From Phycisphaerales bacterium (GTDB taxonomy: Bacteria; Planctomycetota; Phycisphaerae; Phycisphaerales; UBA1924): a stretch of DNA of 8,473 bases. Below the pieces are notes generated by a model. It searched no databases and had not been told where the DNA came from. It was given only the letters and a program-made list of their open reading frames with translations. This document shows positions 7,813 through 8,473 of the stretch, one piece after another; position 1 is the stretch's first letter; each line of letters opens with the position of its first letter. The stretch lies in the NCBI GenBank assembly GCA_016764015.1, contig JAESSR010000269.1, positions 1-8,473 on the forward strand, given 5' to 3'. The position numbers and the translations under genes were made by a program.

Positions 7813-8354
7813 GAATCTCGAATCCCTTTCAAACTCCAAGCCCCGCCGCACTCTGGGCACACAACACAGCCGTCCGAATCGTAAATATCACCAAGTGGGT
7901 ACCAGCACGCCGCGCAATGAGATGGGTGTGCTTTGATGATGGCATATATTTCTTCCAGCCTGCGATCCGCCTTTCCCCACCCATGCCAGGTACTCAAAGT
8001 TTGTATCACGGATACAACTGCAAATGTCACTAAAATGGCCACCCAGTTTGTTGTGCTGAAGAAGACTTTCAAAAATAGTCCATAGATCATCGCACTATAA
8101 ACCATCGATAAGCCAATAAGACACACACAAGCCCAAAACCACCCACCGCGGGATTGAGGCCGAAAATCAAGCTCAGTAAGTTCTCGCATCGCCATCACAA
8201 CAGCGATACGAGGATGTTTCTTGATCAGCCGATTACCCGTTGTGAAGTTGGGCCGAAAACTTTTCTGGTGATGCCAAACGCCCTCTGGGTCACGACGCAG
8301 CGGGACTCTCTGCCCCCGGCTGTCGTATATCCATTTATCATTCTGCTTACCCAT
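7809..8354 (-). CDS. Two-helix membrane protein with C-terminal zinc ribbon, function unknown
   Basis: Protein of 181 residues that I cannot assign to a named family. The N-terminal ~65 residues are basic and polar, with no signal peptide. Two hydrophobic segments follow (about 72-98 and 103-120). A helical linker leads to a C-terminal zinc ribbon with C147-x2-C150 and C166-x2-C169 (plus C163), the last pair in CPECGGAW. Both ends would lie on the same side of the membrane, probably the cytoplasm. ATG at 8354 is preceded by GGAG at some distance, and its first bases overlap the end of the upstream zinc-ribbon gene (ATGGGTAA, 8-bp overlap). Its own stop overlaps the mutS start as ATGA. It shares the zinc-ribbon pattern and an identical 20-bp DNA stretch with the upstream gene, so the two are probably tandem paralogues. 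Any link to mismatch repair rests only on operon position. Confidence 0.8.
   Translation of the reverse strand: MGKQNDKWIYDSRGQRVPLRRDPEGVWHHQKSFRPNFTTGNRLIKKHPRIAVVMAMRELTELDFRPQSRGGWFWACVCLIGLSMVYSAMIYGLFLKVFFSTTNWVAILVTFAVVSVIQTLSTWHGWGKADRRLEEIYAIIKAHPSHCAACWYPLGDIYDSDGCVVCPECGGAWSLKGIRDS
7840..7859. repeat. 20-bp exact direct repeat shared with 8372-8391
   Basis: The same 20 bases (beginning GCCCCGCCGC on the plus strand) occur here and at 8372-8391. On the minus strand both copies encode CPECGGA of the zinc ribbon in the same frame. The flanks diverge at once, so this fits either gene duplication followed by divergence around the metal site, or local gene conversion. Confidence 0.75.
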
Positions 8355-8473
8355 CAGAGCCTACTCTCCACGCCCCGCCGCACTCTGGGCAGACCGAACA
8401 TCCATCTTCCTCTGGATGTACATCATGTATCTGATACCCACACCCCGGGCACAACCCCGCCCGCAGCATCGCA
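8347..8473 (-). CDS. C-terminal end of a zinc-ribbon protein (5' part outside the window)
   Basis: The minus strand is open from the right edge to TAA at 8347-8349, giving about 41 residues. They contain a complete zinc ribbon: LCPGCGY, a spacer with DVHPEEDG, then CSVCPECGGAW, ending RVGSDG. It parallels the end of the next gene (HCAACWYPLGDIYDSDGCVVCPECGGAW), so it is most likely the tail of a related membrane protein. An ATG at 8469 could in principle make it a 40-residue free-standing ribbon, but the family resemblance argues for a longer protein starting upstream. Its stop overlaps the start of the following gene by 8 bp, implying co-translation with that gene and mutS. Function is unknown. 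Confidence 0.7.
   Translation of the reverse strand, partial: AMLRAGLCPGCGYQIHDVHPEEDGCSVCPECGGAWRVGSDG

Noticed and set aside
7813..7860. Longer MutS starting at GTG 7860
   Set aside because: The GTG is the codon context of the CPECGGAW zinc ribbon in the preceding gene; the ATGA overlap at 7812 is a far more natural start.
1..8473. CRISPR arrays, tRNA or rRNA genes, insertion sequences, toxin-antitoxin or defence genes
   Set aside because: None seen: no regularly spaced repeats, no transposase motifs and no cloverleaf with CCA/anticodon features; the gaps are too short and are accounted for above.

Overview
The window is a gene-dense stretch of bacterial chromosome (roughly 54% G+C by eye) in which every supportable gene lies on the minus strand. 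The best taxonomic guess is a planctomycete of the Phycisphaerae type. The two proteins upstream of mutS end in a C-terminal zinc ribbon (C-x2-C ... CPECGGAW) of a form I associate with that group. The housekeeping genes are divergent but complete. This assignment is inference, not proof.

Layout, in the direction of transcription (high to low coordinates). (1) 8473-7809: the 3' end of one zinc-ribbon protein, then a complete two-helix membrane protein with the same zinc ribbon. They overlap by 8 bp. (2) 7812-5005: mutS, whose ATG overlaps the previous stop codon as ATGA, so these three genes look like one translationally coupled operon. (3) 5004-4803: a 202-bp gap with a stem-loop just after mutS. 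(4) 4802-3942: folE2, a type IB GTP cyclohydrolase with an unusual Cys-containing N-terminal tail. (5) 3941-3680: a 262-bp gap dominated by an inverted-repeat element that can fold as a multi-hairpin RNA closed by a 19-bp stem. (6) 3679-1160: a class B penicillin-binding protein of the PBP2 (MrdA) type. (7) 1163-1 and beyond: rodA, overlapping pbp2 by 4 bp and cut by the left edge of the window.

Functionally there are three units: DNA mismatch recognition (MutS), entry into the folate/deazapurine pathways (FolE2), and the glycosyltransferase-transpeptidase pair of lateral wall synthesis (RodA with PBP2). No CRISPR array, tRNA, rRNA, transposase or phage gene is visible. The least explained parts are the inverted-repeat element at 3780-3915 and the tandem zinc-ribbon genes in front of mutS. 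The rest is ordinary core genome with some lineage-specific embellishments.
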